A stretch of DNA of 64,000 nucleotides from Flavobacteriaceae bacterium (GCA_030538275.1 JAUNUH010000004.1:124001-188000), one strand, 5' to 3'. Positions 43,601 to 52,201 are shown, counted from the stretch's first letter. The notes: generated from the letters alone by a model not told the origin. Numbers and translations are program-made.

Positions 43601-44050
43601 GAAATACTTTTACCCACAAATTATGTCAATTCTGTAGAAGAAAGAATGTCATTGTATCAAGAATTGGCTGAAATTGAGCATGCTGCAGCCTTAGAAAAAT
43701 TCTGTGAGGCATTACAAGACAGATTTGGAAAATTACCCGTCGAAGCGATGGAGCTGATTGATTCTGTGCGACTTAAATGGCTGGCAATGGATTTGGGCAT
43801 GGAAAAAGTAGTAATTAAAAATGATAGTTTTATTGGTTATTTCATAAATAATCCCCAATCTGGATTTTATCAAAATCAACAGTTTCAATTTATTTTGCAA
43901 TATTTAGCACAAAGTCCCAATTTTGGTCAATTAAAAGAAAAAAAAGTACGTGGAACCGAATTTCCAAGTTTGATTCTGCGAATCGATCATGTAAAAAGCA
44001 TTGCAGAAATCTTGAATAAATTAAAAGTACTCCAATTCAATAAAGATTAA
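40682..44050 (+). CDS. mfd: Transcription-repair coupling factor
   Basis: A 1122-residue ATPase that removes RNA polymerase stalled at lesions and recruits UvrA. The UvrB-like N-terminal domain is followed by the RNA-polymerase-interacting domain (GDYVTHIDHGVGKFGG), then helicase motifs GDVGFGKTEIA, DEEHKFG, TLTATPIPRTL and RGRVGRSNRKAFCYL, and the C-terminal regulatory domain. Length is usual. The start is TTG 40682; an in-frame stop lies 15 bp upstream, and the family N-terminus fits here. It is probably a single-gene transcript. Confidence 0.95.
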   Translation: MEIFNLKQIQKLHNSLSFVQETIDFYQKNKSGKLQIKGIIGSSNSFTIANIFDAVQESILIIYDDQEQATYALNELENLYNKDTVLYFPASHRRPYEIDEVNNANIVLRTEVLNKLSSSKKPRIIVSHSNAITEKVITKSLLSQKTQHLKIGEKISVEFLNEILFDYEFNRVDFVTQPGEFSVRGGIIDIFSYSDENPYRISFFGDEVENIRKFDISNQLSIEKVNKMTIVANVENKLNFEKRQSLLQFLPNSTLIVSTNLVLTAHHLNKNFEKAELSFNNLSGEIQHAAPSALFYQQSELEQDLKDKFLIEFSNQTFLTPHYTFQAQQNAQPPFHKKFDLLIDDLQEKHLEGYTNFIFCTGEKQIQRFQEIFEDSQREVHFTPILGTVHSGFIDTELKIACYTDHQIFERYHRFNLRNNFSKKESITLKELTGLQIGDYVTHIDHGVGKFGGLKRIDVNGVMQEAIKLVYRDNDLLYVSIHSLHKIAKFGNGEGKAPVINKLGSPAWKNLKNKTKKKVKDVAFDLIQLYAKRKLEKGFAFSPDTYLQTELEASFMYEDTPDQLKTTEEVKSDMESEQVMDRLICGDVGFGKTEIAIRAAFKAATDGKQVAILVPTTILAFQHYRTFKERLADFPVRIEYLNRFKTAKQKNEILKDLEEGKIEILIGTHQIVSKNVKFQNLGLLIIDEEHKFGVSVKDKLKTMRAKLDTLTLTATPIPRTLQFSLMAARDLSVMKTPPPNRQPVETKLIGLNEEAIRDAVFYELQRGGQVFVIFNRIAGLTEIAGMIQRLVPEAKIAVGHGQMDGNKLEKTLLDFMEGQIDVLVSTTIVESGVDVPNANTILIVDAQNFGLADLHQMRGRVGRSNRKAFCYLITPPLVTLTSEARKRLQAVEQFSDLGSGFNIAMKDLEIRGAGNLLGAEQSGFMAEMGFETYQKILNEAIEELKYSPDFQDLFQEENQFNTFVSDFNIDTDLEILLPTNYVNSVEERMSLYQELAEIEHAAALEKFCEALQDRFGKLPVEAMELIDSVRLKWLAMDLGMEKVVIKNDSFIGYFINNPQSGFYQNQQFQFILQYLAQSPNFGQLKEKKVRGTEFPSLILRIDHVKSIAEILNKLKVLQFNKD

Positions 44051-44138
44051 TTAATCAAAAAATCACAATCAATCTATTGTAAATCTGCATGTTTCCTTTA
44101 GAATTTCAGGTTTGCATTGTTTTTGATTATCCAAAAAA

Positions 44139-44549
44139 ATGAATCTTGGAGAAAACATCATTTATCTGTTTATTTTGGCTTTTCCTATAGCCTGTATAGC
44201 CTGGACGGTAACCCACGAACAAATTTTCTATGAACCTAGAAAATACTGTTTCAAAAAGAGTAAATCTTGTAAAAGTATCTGGGCAAGAAAATTCTTTTAT
44301 TTGTTCACTTGTGAATATTGCTTCAGCCATTACGTAACTTTATTTTTTCTTATTATTCTCAAATATAAACTATTGTATGACGACTGGCGTGGCTATCTCA
44401 TTGCCTTTTTTGCGCTGGTTTGGATAGCAAATGTATATATGAGTTTGTTTGGCTGGATGCGTCAAGAATTAAAATCAGAGAAATTAACGGCAGAAATGTT
44501 GGAAGATGAAGTGAAAGAAATAAAGAAGGAGAAGGAAAACCAGGATTAA
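44139..44549 (+). CDS. Small membrane protein with a CxxC motif
   Basis: A 136-residue protein I cannot place. It has three hydrophobic helices: residues 7-24 (YLFILAFPIACIAWTV), about 64-75 (HYVTLFFLIIL) and about 86-104, then a charged tail that may form a coiled coil. A cysteine cluster (KYCFKKSKSCKS and TCEYCFSHY) lies before the second helix. The C-E-Y-C beside a membrane segment recalls DUF1360-like proteins. No function is claimed. It lies 88 bp after mfd and 54 bp before the T9SS gene. Confidence 0.6.
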   Translation: MNLGENIIYLFILAFPIACIAWTVTHEQIFYEPRKYCFKKSKSCKSIWARKFFYLFTCEYCFSHYVTLFFLIILKYKLLYDDWRGYLIAFFALVWIANVYMSLFGWMRQELKSEKLTAEMLEDEVKEIKKEKENQD

Positions 44550-44603
44550 TTTGCGTTGAAGTCTCGTTAATTTAATTTCTTTGCAAATTCAAAAAAATAA
44601 TTC

Positions 44604-45404
44604 ATGTCAAAAATTTATTTATTCTTAGCCATTTTGACGGCTACAACTGCCTTGCACGCGCAATCCATAGTATATTTTGAAGATTTTGAAAATCCGGAAA
44701 ACCGTGACAGCTGGACATTAGCTGAATTGGATGGCGATGGCGAATTGTGGGAGTTTTTGGATGCTCAATTGAATAGTGTTGATTCTTTTCAAGGATATTT
44801 TGCGGTTTCATTTTCATGGTATTTTGAAGCTTTTACGCCTGATAATTTATTGATTAGTCCAGCTATTCAATTACCTGAATCGAATGATTTAACCCTAGAA
44901 TTTAAGGCTGCTGCGGGTGATGAAGAATTGTTTGACGAACATTATGCGGTGTATATAATTCCAGCTGGTACAAATTTTACCGGCAACGAAATTCCGGTTT
45001 TTGAAGAAACGCTTGATGCTGGTTATCAGGATGCAGCAAAAGAAATTTCCATAGATATTTCATCGTTCACTGGTCAGGAAATCCAAGTTGTTTTCCGACA
45101 TTATGAATGTGAAGATATCTTTTATTTTGGTATCGATGACGTTGTAATTACCGACCATGAAAATTTAAGCATTTCTGAAATTGAAACACACAAAATCAAA
45201 CTCTATCCTAATCCGGCAACTGATTTTATCCAAATTGCCACCGATGAAACTTTTATAAAAGCGCAGATTATAGATGTAAACGGAAAATTGATTCAGGAAT
45301 CAACTACAAAAAGCATTTCCGTTAGCCACCTTCAAAAAGGTATTTACTTTGTGAAAATCTTCACCGAGAACAAGATTGTATCGGAGAAGTTTATCAAAAG
45401 ATAA
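44604..45404 (+). CDS. T9SS-exported protein with choice-of-anchor J domain
   Basis: A 266-residue surface or secreted protein. The signal peptide ends at about ALHAQ (19), then comes an anchor-J/cleaved-adhesin type domain (SIVYFEDFENPENRDSW, and later a GIDDVVI end). From about 193 there is a type A T9SS sorting domain: KIKLYPNPATDFIQIATD, then a VNGKL element, and finally KGIYFVKIFTENKIVSEKFI. The C-terminal signal is cleaved on export through the Bacteroidetes type IX system. What the protein binds is unknown. Confidence 0.9.
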   Translation: MSKIYLFLAILTATTALHAQSIVYFEDFENPENRDSWTLAELDGDGELWEFLDAQLNSVDSFQGYFAVSFSWYFEAFTPDNLLISPAIQLPESNDLTLEFKAAAGDEELFDEHYAVYIIPAGTNFTGNEIPVFEETLDAGYQDAAKEISIDISSFTGQEIQVVFRHYECEDIFYFGIDDVVITDHENLSISEIETHKIKLYPNPATDFIQIATDETFIKAQIIDVNGKLIQESTTKSISVSHLQKGIYFVKIFTENKIVSEKFIKR

Positions 45405-45459
45405 GAATTAAAAACTATCGACCAAAAACTCAAGGCTTGATGTCGAGCGCGAAGCCCGC

Positions 45460-45595
45460 GACAACGATTGTAGTGAAAATCCTTTCCCCAAAAAACAGCA
45501 ACAAACGCCGCCACACAGGAGATGTAGGTACGGAATCTCCTGTGTGGTGAGCGGCTTGTCTGTTTTTTGGGGGAAGATTGTAACGGAAAGCGTGT
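45460..45595 (+). repeat. Structured intergenic element, copy 2
   Basis: GATTGTAGTGAAAATCC (45466-45482) and GATTGTAACGGAAAGC (45576-45591) are near-direct repeats around a long hairpin. Arms: CCCCAAAAAACAG with CTGTTTTTTGGGG, then GCCGC/GCGGC, then a perfect 13-bp CCACACAGGAGAT with ATCTCCTGTGTGG around an 11-nt loop. The AATC at the end of the left repeat can pair with the GATT at the start of the right one. Compare copies at 21846 and 55296. Function unknown; a structured RNA is likely. Confidence 0.7.
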
Positions 45596-45596
45596 T

Positions 45597-45663
45597 GGCA
45601 GTTTTTTATTTTTATTCTTGATGTTGGAGCCTAACTTGGAGATGGAAAAAATAAAAAACTGCC
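45597..45663. repeat. 17-bp-arm AT-rich palindrome before rpoD
   Basis: GGCAGTTTTTTATTTTT (45597-45613) and AAAAATAAAAAACTGCC (45647-45663) are perfect inverted repeats 33 bp apart. The run could be a bidirectional terminator or attenuator. It starts one base after the structured element. Confidence 0.6.
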
Positions 45664-45860
45664 AGTCGCCCAAATTATTAACAAAAGTTTAACAAAACAA
45701 ATTTGTAACATATTTGTCTGATTCTACGTATATATGTTTACAGAACATGAATACTCGAATTGTTTAATCCCAACTTTTGATGATGTGGCTCGACAGCAAT
45801 GTATAATGCTGTAGGTTAGACTTTTGCGTATTAATAATTAAAGAAAGAGTTCAAAATATT

Positions 45861-46727
45861 ATGCGTCAGTTAAAAATTACAAAACAGGTAACAAATCGTG
45901 AAACAGCGTCGCTGGACAAATATTTGCAAGAAATTGGCAAAGTAGATTTGATTACCGCGGAAGAAGAGGTTGAATTGGCTCAGCGAATCAAAGCCGGCGA
46001 CAAAGTTGCTTTGGAAAAGTTGACTAAAGCCAATTTACGATTTGTGGTTTCGGTTGCAAAACAGTATCAAAATCAAGGACTTAGCCTTCCGGATTTGATT
46101 AACGAAGGAAATTTAGGTTTGATAAAAGCCGCTCAACGTTTTGATGAAACCCGTGGTTTTAAATTCATTTCGTATGCAGTATGGTGGATTCGTCAATCGA
46201 TTTTGCAAGCCTTGGCAGAACAATCACGAATTGTGCGTTTGCCATTGAATAAAATTGGTTCTATCAACAAAATCAACAAGGCGTATGCCGCGCTGGAACA
46301 GGAACATGAGCGTGCACCATCGGCCGAGGAAATATCGGATCAACTGGATATGACCGAAGATGATGTGAAAGAATCAATGAAAAACAGTGGCCGCCACGTC
46401 TCGATGGATGCGCCGTTGGTAGAAGGAGAAGATTCTAACTTGTACGATGTGTTGAAGTCGGGAGAATCACCCAATCCCGACAAAGAGTTGATGATAGAAT
46501 CTTTGCGTGTAGAGATTGAGCGTTCATTGCAAACACTTACACCACGCGAGGCGGATTTGATTAGACTTTATTTTGGTTTGAACGGAAATCATCCTATGAC
46601 ACTTGAAGAAATCGGAGAGACGTTTGACTTGACCCGTGAACGCGTGCGTCAAATTAAAGAAAAAGCCATCCGCCGATTGAAGCACACCTCGCGCAGCAAG
46701 ATATTGAAAACGTATTTGGCACGGTAA
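45861..46727 (+). CDS. rpoD: Primary sigma factor RpoD/SigA, short Bacteroidetes form
   Basis: A 288-residue housekeeping sigma factor without the region 1.1 of proteobacterial sigma-70. Region 1.2 begins at [15 protein letters not shown], region 2 is [19 protein letters not shown] and the -7 reading [14 protein letters not shown], and region 4 ends with [18 protein letters not shown] plus RRLKHTSRS. It would read the TTG/TAnnTTTG promoters found throughout the window. It is a single-gene transcript with a terminator 22 bp after the stop. Confidence 0.96.
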   Translation: MRQLKITKQVTNRETASLDKYLQEIGKVDLITAEEEVELAQRIKAGDKVALEKLTKANLRFVVSVAKQYQNQGLSLPDLINEGNLGLIKAAQRFDETRGFKFISYAVWWIRQSILQALAEQSRIVRLPLNKIGSINKINKAYAALEQEHERAPSAEEISDQLDMTEDDVKESMKNSGRHVSMDAPLVEGEDSNLYDVLKSGESPNPDKELMIESLRVEIERSLQTLTPREADLIRLYFGLNGNHPMTLEEIGETFDLTRERVRQIKEKAIRRLKHTSRSKILKTYLAR

Positions 46728-46748
46728 AATTCTGTGAAAATTATATGG

Positions 46749-46778
46749 AATCCCTTGACACATGTTGAGGGATTTTTT
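46749..46778 (+). terminator. Terminator after rpoD
   Basis: AATCCCT and AGGGATT form a 7-bp stem around a 12-nt loop, with a T tract following on the plus strand. Confidence 0.8.
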
Positions 46779-46812
46779 GTTTGAAATGTTTTTTTTTGAT
46801 GACTGATTTAAG

Positions 46813-46846
46813 TTGCTTAAAATCATTAAATAATATTTTACATTTG
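46813..46846 (+). promoter_or_regulatory. Promoter for the amylase-like gene
   Basis: TTG (46813-46815), a 23-bp spacer and TACATTTG (46839-46846) match the TTG/TAnnTTTG promoter, with the ATG at 46871, 24 bp after the box. Confidence 0.6.
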
Positions 46847-46870
46847 TACTAAGTACACTAAGTGATTTTT

Positions 46871-49800
46871 ATGAAAAATTTTTTCCTGCTTTTCACGTTT
46901 TTTTCAGGACTTTTAGCTTTTGCTGAAACGGGCATTTATGATGCTTATATTATTGTAAATGGCAATTATTATGATGCACATACATCCACTTCAAATCCCG
47001 ATTTTAATCATTATAATTTTGGCAGTTTTGATCAGAATTCGACTTTTGTTCTCTCTGGTGGACAGTTGAAAACCTGGAAAAATGGTTCTGGTGACGTTAC
47101 AGGAGCTTTTATGTATTATCGGATTTATAAGCAGGGAGAAATTGCGGAAAATTTTTTAGAAATTAATCTCCCTTGGAAGGAAAATAACATAGACGGATAC
47201 CCGAACAATCAACGATGGGAAAAGAATGATTCCAATATTAATCTCTTGAATGGACTGGCGCCTGGGAATTATTTTATAGAAATCTACTTCAAAGCTTCAA
47301 CCAATGAAGGTGACCGCTGGTCTAGCAACAATGGGCAAAATTTTAAAGCTTCATTTACCGTAAACGAGCCTATTTTCCAAATCGGAAATGTAAGCATTTC
47401 ACCGATTCATCCGAGTAGAAATGAACTATTGAAAATTACATTTGACGCCAATGGAACCGCCTTGGCCGGAGTTGACAAGGTCTATTTGCATTCTGGTGTA
47501 GGAACCGAAGGACCAGATTCTCGTCATTTTAACTATACACAAGGTAATTGGGGATTAGACAATGGTTTGGGAGAAATGAGCGCATTGGGAAATAATATTT
47601 GGGAAATTGAATTAAGTTCCATCGATAATTATTATAATATTCCGCAAAACGAAGATGTTTTTGCCTTGAATTTTCTTTTCCGAAGTGCAGATGGTAGTTT
47701 GACAGAAGATAACGCTGGCAGAAATTACCATTTCCCCATTAATCCAGGGAATTATTTTATTCTTAATTCTCCAGTTTTTTCTCCTTATTTAATAGAAATC
47801 GATACAGAATTCGAAGTAAATGCTTCTGCCAGTTCTATCGTAAATTGGACTTTAAATGAAATTACTTCTGATGGAAATATTATTCAATCAATAGCCAGTT
47901 CACAGGCTAATTCGTTTACGATTTTGCACAATTTGAATAACGTAAATTTACATTATTATCAACTTATTGCAGATTTTGGTACGGAATCAAAATATAAAAA
48001 CTTTGAAGTTCAAGCTTATAATGCGCCAATTTCTCAAGCATTACCTGCAGGCGCCAAACAAGGAATTAATCCTAATTTTCCGAATCAAGGCGAATTTACC
48101 TTTGTCCTGCACACGCCTACTACTACCACTTATTCCTATTACGACGCTGGAAATTGTTCAGGAAACTCTTCCGTTGCTACCACATCTGCCAAAAATGTAA
48201 TTCATATAATTGGTGATTTTAATAATTGGGAGGTGCGTGAAGATTTTAAAATGAAAAAAGATGGAGATTTTTGGTGGATTACATTAAATCCATCAACAGA
48301 TTTTCCTTCACCATTGGAAGGTGAATATGTTTATCAATATCTAATTGATGGTAGTATAAGAATTGGTGATCCTTATGCAAACAAAATTTCAGACCCAGAC
48401 GACCAATATATTAATTCATCTGTTTATCCTGATTTAATTCAATATCCCTATTCAAAAACCACAGGACGAGCTAGTGTTTTAGGACTTATAAACGAAGAAT
48501 ATCAATGGCAAATTCCAAATTTTGAACGCATATATGAACGCGACCGACTGAATGTGTACGAGCTTCATTTCCGTGATTTTACCGAAGAAGGCACCTACAA
48601 AGCCGCTACGGAAAAATTGGATTATATTGCCGAAATGGGCATTAACACCATTCATGTGATGCCAGTTTCTGAATTTGAAGGAAATAACAGTTGGGGCTAT
48701 AATCCCAATTACTATTTTGCCGCAGACAAAGCTTATGGACCAGCGAATGATTTGAAAGAATTTATTGATGAAGCGCATAAACGTGGTATCGCAGTCATTA
48801 ATGATTTGGTTCTCAATCACGCATTTTACTCCAATCCCAATGCCATGATGTACTGGGATCACGAGAATAATCGACCTGCCAACGACAATCCGTGGTTCAA
48901 TCCCATTCACAAAGGGGTGTACGACCAAGCTGGACATTGGGGTGCCGATTGGAATCATGCCAGTGAACATACAAGAAATATGATGGATGACATTTTGCGT
49001 TATTGGATTACAGAATTTAAATTTGATGGTTTCCGATTTGATTTTACCAAAGGATTTACACAAGCAGATCCCGATCCTATGGATCCATGGGCAAGCTCAT
49101 ACGACCAATGCCGAATCGCAATTCTCAAAAGAATGGTAGATGAAATGTGGGATATAGATAATTCTCCGATTGAACATTATGCCGTTTTTGAACATTTGGC
49201 CAATGATGATGAAGACAAAGAGCTGGCAAATCATGGAATTTTAATGTGGTCTGGAGCAGGACCGCAACATTCTTGGGCCGAAATGGCCATGGGAACCACG
49301 GTCCAAAGTTTCTGGAGCAGCGTTCATTCTTCCAGAAATTTTAACTTTCCGAATTATATGAGCTATATGGAAAGCCATGATGAGGAAAGAATTGGGTTCA
49401 AAGTTTTAAACTGGGGAGTTGGAAACGACAATTCCACTGCCTATTTGAGCAATAGATTAAAATTGGTGGCTGGCTTTAATATGTTCTTGCCAGGACCACG
49501 AATGGTGTGGCAATTTGGTGAATTGGGATACGATATTTCCATTGACAATAACGGCAGAACTGGCGACAAACCTTCTGCCTGGGAACTGGGCTATGACACC
49601 GATGCAGAAAGAAAAGAGATTTATAATTATTACAAACACATTTTTAATTTTAGGAATAAATTTAATTTGTATCTAAATATTAATTACGCAAATATCGGCA
49701 GTACAACAGATTGGACACGCAGAATGACGATGGGAGATAATAATGGAAATAATATTATCACAATTGGTAATTTTGACCCAAATAATACGCATACCATTAC

Positions 49801-50536
49801 GCCTGGATTTCAAACCACTGGAACTTGGTTCAAATACAATGGTGATCCAACGGTTGACGGCACGCCGTTTCAAGTGAACAGCACAAACGATACCTATACG
49901 CTTTACACCGAAGATCCCGCCTATATTTTATCCAATGTTGATATTATTCCACCGGTTTTTAATGTAGAAAATTCAACTATTCAAACAGATTTTTGTCAAT
50001 TTACGCTTAACGAAAGTCTTGATATCCAAATCGGGACTTGGAATGCGGGAACCACTGATTTACAGCGTGTAGCAGACAATAGCGGTCAAGTTTCACTAGA
50101 ATTGCTAGAAATCAATGGAAATACTGCAACTCAATCCACCTTGCAAGGATTTGTTCCGGTAAATGGTGCAAACCAAATAATTTGGAGAGCAACAGATTTG
50201 TCGGGCAATTCATCTACCTTCGAACAAATAATCAACATTGAACGTGGCGATTGCCACAAACCGATTGCTGCAGGAGTAGGATTAAATTCTGATATTTTAA
50301 TCTCTACACTTGATCGTGGGAATCAATTTGAAACGACAAAACAAAATGGTTTATTGGTGTTGGAGTCTAAAAATAAGGGATTGATTATAACTAAAATTTC
50401 TGCTGGTCAAACCACCGATATCATCACCGAACCCGTTGAAGGAATGATTGTTTTTGATGAAAATGAAGCTTGTTTAAAATTGTATAATGGACAAACCTGG
50501 GGTTGTATTCAGCAAAAAGCAGTTCCAGTTAACTAA
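46871..50536 (+). CDS. Secreted GH13 alpha-amylase family enzyme
   Basis: A 1221-residue exported glycoside hydrolase. After a signal peptide (to about 18, LLAFA) come beta-rich domains (about 20-440), one a CBM48/glucan-binding type (VIHIIGDFNNWEV region). The GH13 catalytic domain begins near 550. Its motifs are NDLVLNHAF, GFRFDFTKG with the nucleophile Asp724, VFEHL with the acid Glu774 and MESHDEER with Asp837. It likely cleaves or rearranges alpha-glucans such as starch or glycogen. The C-terminus carries a NKGLI...GMIVFD...YNGQTW motif instead of a T9SS domain. Start at 46871; an ATG at 46862 precedes it by three codons. Confidence 0.9.
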   Translation: MKNFFLLFTFFSGLLAFAETGIYDAYIIVNGNYYDAHTSTSNPDFNHYNFGSFDQNSTFVLSGGQLKTWKNGSGDVTGAFMYYRIYKQGEIAENFLEINLPWKENNIDGYPNNQRWEKNDSNINLLNGLAPGNYFIEIYFKASTNEGDRWSSNNGQNFKASFTVNEPIFQIGNVSISPIHPSRNELLKITFDANGTALAGVDKVYLHSGVGTEGPDSRHFNYTQGNWGLDNGLGEMSALGNNIWEIELSSIDNYYNIPQNEDVFALNFLFRSADGSLTEDNAGRNYHFPINPGNYFILNSPVFSPYLIEIDTEFEVNASASSIVNWTLNEITSDGNIIQSIASSQANSFTILHNLNNVNLHYYQLIADFGTESKYKNFEVQAYNAPISQALPAGAKQGINPNFPNQGEFTFVLHTPTTTTYSYYDAGNCSGNSSVATTSAKNVIHIIGDFNNWEVREDFKMKKDGDFWWITLNPSTDFPSPLEGEYVYQYLIDGSIRIGDPYANKISDPDDQYINSSVYPDLIQYPYSKTTGRASVLGLINEEYQWQIPNFERIYERDRLNVYELHFRDFTEEGTYKAATEKLDYIAEMGINTIHVMPVSEFEGNNSWGYNPNYYFAADKAYGPANDLKEFIDEAHKRGIAVINDLVLNHAFYSNPNAMMYWDHENNRPANDNPWFNPIHKGVYDQAGHWGADWNHASEHTRNMMDDILRYWITEFKFDGFRFDFTKGFTQADPDPMDPWASSYDQCRIAILKRMVDEMWDIDNSPIEHYAVFEHLANDDEDKELANHGILMWSGAGPQHSWAEMAMGTTVQSFWSSVHSSRNFNFPNYMSYMESHDEERIGFKVLNWGVGNDNSTAYLSNRLKLVAGFNMFLPGPRMVWQFGELGYDISIDNNGRTGDKPSAWELGYDTDAERKEIYNYYKHIFNFRNKFNLYLNINYANIGSTTDWTRRMTMGDNNGNNIITIGNFDPNNTHTITPGFQTTGTWFKYNGDPTVDGTPFQVNSTNDTYTLYTEDPAYILSNVDIIPPVFNVENSTIQTDFCQFTLNESLDIQIGTWNAGTTDLQRVADNSGQVSLELLEINGNTATQSTLQGFVPVNGANQIIWRATDLSGNSSTFEQIINIERGDCHKPIAAGVGLNSDILISTLDRGNQFETTKQNGLLVLESKNKGLIITKISAGQTTDIITEPVEGMIVFDENEACLKLYNGQTWGCIQQKAVPVN

Positions 50537-50551
50537 ACAAAATCGAACAAA

Positions 50552-51049
50552 ATGAAAACATATTTCACCCTATTTATACTTTTGGTTTTGCAATGCGGCA
50601 TGGCACAAGTTGCCATAAGCAAAGCATCTGTTGATGGTTCTGCATTACTTGATTTTGCAGAAAACAGCAATAAAGGCTTGATTTTACCGCAAGTCCAAGG
50701 TGATATCGCTGCGATTCCCGGAATGCTGGTGTATAATGCTGATTTGAAAAAAGTTCAATTCTATAACGGAAACAGCTGGCAAGATTTATCGGTGAAAGAA
50801 GGCGTAGTGGATCTCACCGAAACAGCAGATTTGGCCGAAACTGGTTCTGGCATTGTCATCGGAGACGCTGTCACCGCTGCCGACGGCGTTCTGGTATTGA
50901 ATCAAAGCGGTACAGCGTTGGTTTTGCCCAAGAATCAAACACCTTGGATTAACATTAAAAATCCTGAACCAGGTACGATGACCTATGACCCAGAAAATAA
51001 CGTAATTTGTATTTTCAATGGCCTGGAATGGACATTTTGGGGATTTTAA
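50552..51049 (+). CDS. Exported protein sharing the NKGLI/GMLVYN/YNGxxW module
   Basis: A 165-residue protein with a signal peptide (to about 19, QCGMAQ). Its middle reads NKGLILPQVQ, then GMLVYNADLKKVQFYNGNSWQDL, clearly related to the C-terminus of the upstream amylase-like enzyme. A second copy appears at the end as GTMTYDPENNVICIFNGLEW. I do not know its function; the module recurs in many Bacteroidetes surface proteins. It is 15 bp after the enzyme gene, so they are cotranscribed and may work together outside the cell. Confidence 0.7.
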   Translation: MKTYFTLFILLVLQCGMAQVAISKASVDGSALLDFAENSNKGLILPQVQGDIAAIPGMLVYNADLKKVQFYNGNSWQDLSVKEGVVDLTETADLAETGSGIVIGDAVTAADGVLVLNQSGTALVLPKNQTPWINIKNPEPGTMTYDPENNVICIFNGLEWTFWGF

Positions 51050-52120
51050 TTAAAACAATTTCAGCTGAATCGGATTTGGATTAAAATGTTTTGTTGAAAG
51101 TGTAATTTTTACTTTTTCAGGAAAATATTTCTGCCTACCAATTTTTAAAGTCTGATGAATGGCTTCAGCCATTTTGCCCTCGCCCCGCATGCGTGTACCA
51201 AAACGTCGGTCTTCGTGGGATCCACCATGTACTTCGCTGATTTGATTCAGTACTTTTTCGGCTTTTAGCGGAAATGCTTTTTCAATCCAGTCTTTAAAAA
51301 CCGGGAAAACTGTGTCGTTCAAGCGTACCATGGTCGTTCCAAAGCTCAACGCGCCATTTTCTGACACCGCTTTCAAAATATCCAGCAACTCGTGACTATT
51401 GAGCCCGGGGATAATCGGTGCAATCATCACTTTAACCGGAATCCCTTTATCAGAAAGGGTTTTGATGGTTTCTAAGCGTTTGCGCGCAGTTGAAGTCCGT
51501 GGTTCAAGTTTTCTGCGTAATTCTTCGTCCAAGGTTGTTACACTCACTGCCACGCTGATTAAATCTAATTCATTCAATTTATTCAAAACATCCAAATCCC
51601 GCAAAACCAATGCATTTTTGGTAATAATCGAAACCGGGTGTTTGTATTTGAGGCATATTTCCAACAATTTACGGGTAAGCTCAAATTTCGCCTCTGCAGG
51701 TTGATAACAATCGGTATTTCCGCTCAACATAATGGTTTGCGGAACATAAGCTTTTTTCTGAAAAAATTTTTCCAAAAGTTCGGAAGCGTTTTTTTTGATT
51801 AAAATTTTTCGCTCAAAATCAATTCCAGCACTATAATTCCAAAATTCATGCGTAGGACGGGCATAACAATAGGCACAACCATGCTCACAACCTTGATAGG
51901 GATTCATGGAATAAACAAACGACAAATCCGGTGAATTGACCGAATTCACAATAGTTTTGGGAAAAACTTCTAAAAATTCTGTTTTGGCCTTTTCCTCCTC
52001 GATTTCGTCCATATATTCATTCCGCTCATAGGTATATTTGCTAAACCGCTGATCGGGATTATGCTGCGCGCCTTGTCCTTGGGTTGTTTTCACTGTTGAA
52101 ATGTAGTACTTTTTGTGCAC
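51050..52120 (-). CDS. PA0069-family radical SAM protein
   Basis: A 4Fe-4S radical SAM enzyme related to spore photoproduct lyase-like proteins. The cluster motif is GCEHGCAYCYA (77-87 with Cys78, Cys82 and Cys85). N-terminal GQGAQHNPDQRF and IVNSVNSPDLSFVYSMNPY are typical. The substrate is unknown. The start codon is GTG at either 52120 (356 residues) or 52093 (347 residues, just before KTTQGQGAQ). The second fits the family better, but both keep the whole domain. Transcribed alone, convergent with the amylase-like pair. Confidence 0.88.
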   Translation of the reverse strand: MHKKYYISTVKTTQGQGAQHNPDQRFSKYTYERNEYMDEIEEEKAKTEFLEVFPKTIVNSVNSPDLSFVYSMNPYQGCEHGCAYCYARPTHEFWNYSAGIDFERKILIKKNASELLEKFFQKKAYVPQTIMLSGNTDCYQPAEAKFELTRKLLEICLKYKHPVSIITKNALVLRDLDVLNKLNELDLISVAVSVTTLDEELRRKLEPRTSTARKRLETIKTLSDKGIPVKVMIAPIIPGLNSHELLDILKAVSENGALSFGTTMVRLNDTVFPVFKDWIEKAFPLKAEKVLNQISEVHGGSHEDRRFGTRMRGEGKMAEAIHQTLKIGRQKYFPEKVKITLSTKHFNPNPIQLKLF

Positions 52121-52141
52121 AACTACACGATAAAAATAGAT

Positions 52142-52177
52142 AAAAAAACACCATTTGCTTCAAAAACAAATGGCGTT
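52142..52177 (-). terminator. Terminator after the 52-aa protein
   Basis: On the minus strand AACGCCATTTG pairs with CAAATGGTGTT (one mismatch) around a short loop, followed by a T tract. It lies 25 bp after the small gene's stop. Confidence 0.7.
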
Positions 52178-52201
52178 CAATTTTCGGTAATTAATTGATT
52201 T

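Larger units (their letters stand above)
45405..45860. other. Intergenic region upstream of rpoD
   Basis: This 456-bp stretch has no coding frame that I trust. It contains the structured element (45460-45595) and a 17-bp-arm palindrome (45597-45663). The remaining 200 bp before rpoD are AT-rich with no perfect TAnnTTTG box; only near-matches were seen, so the rpoD promoter is not pinned down. Confidence 0.5.
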
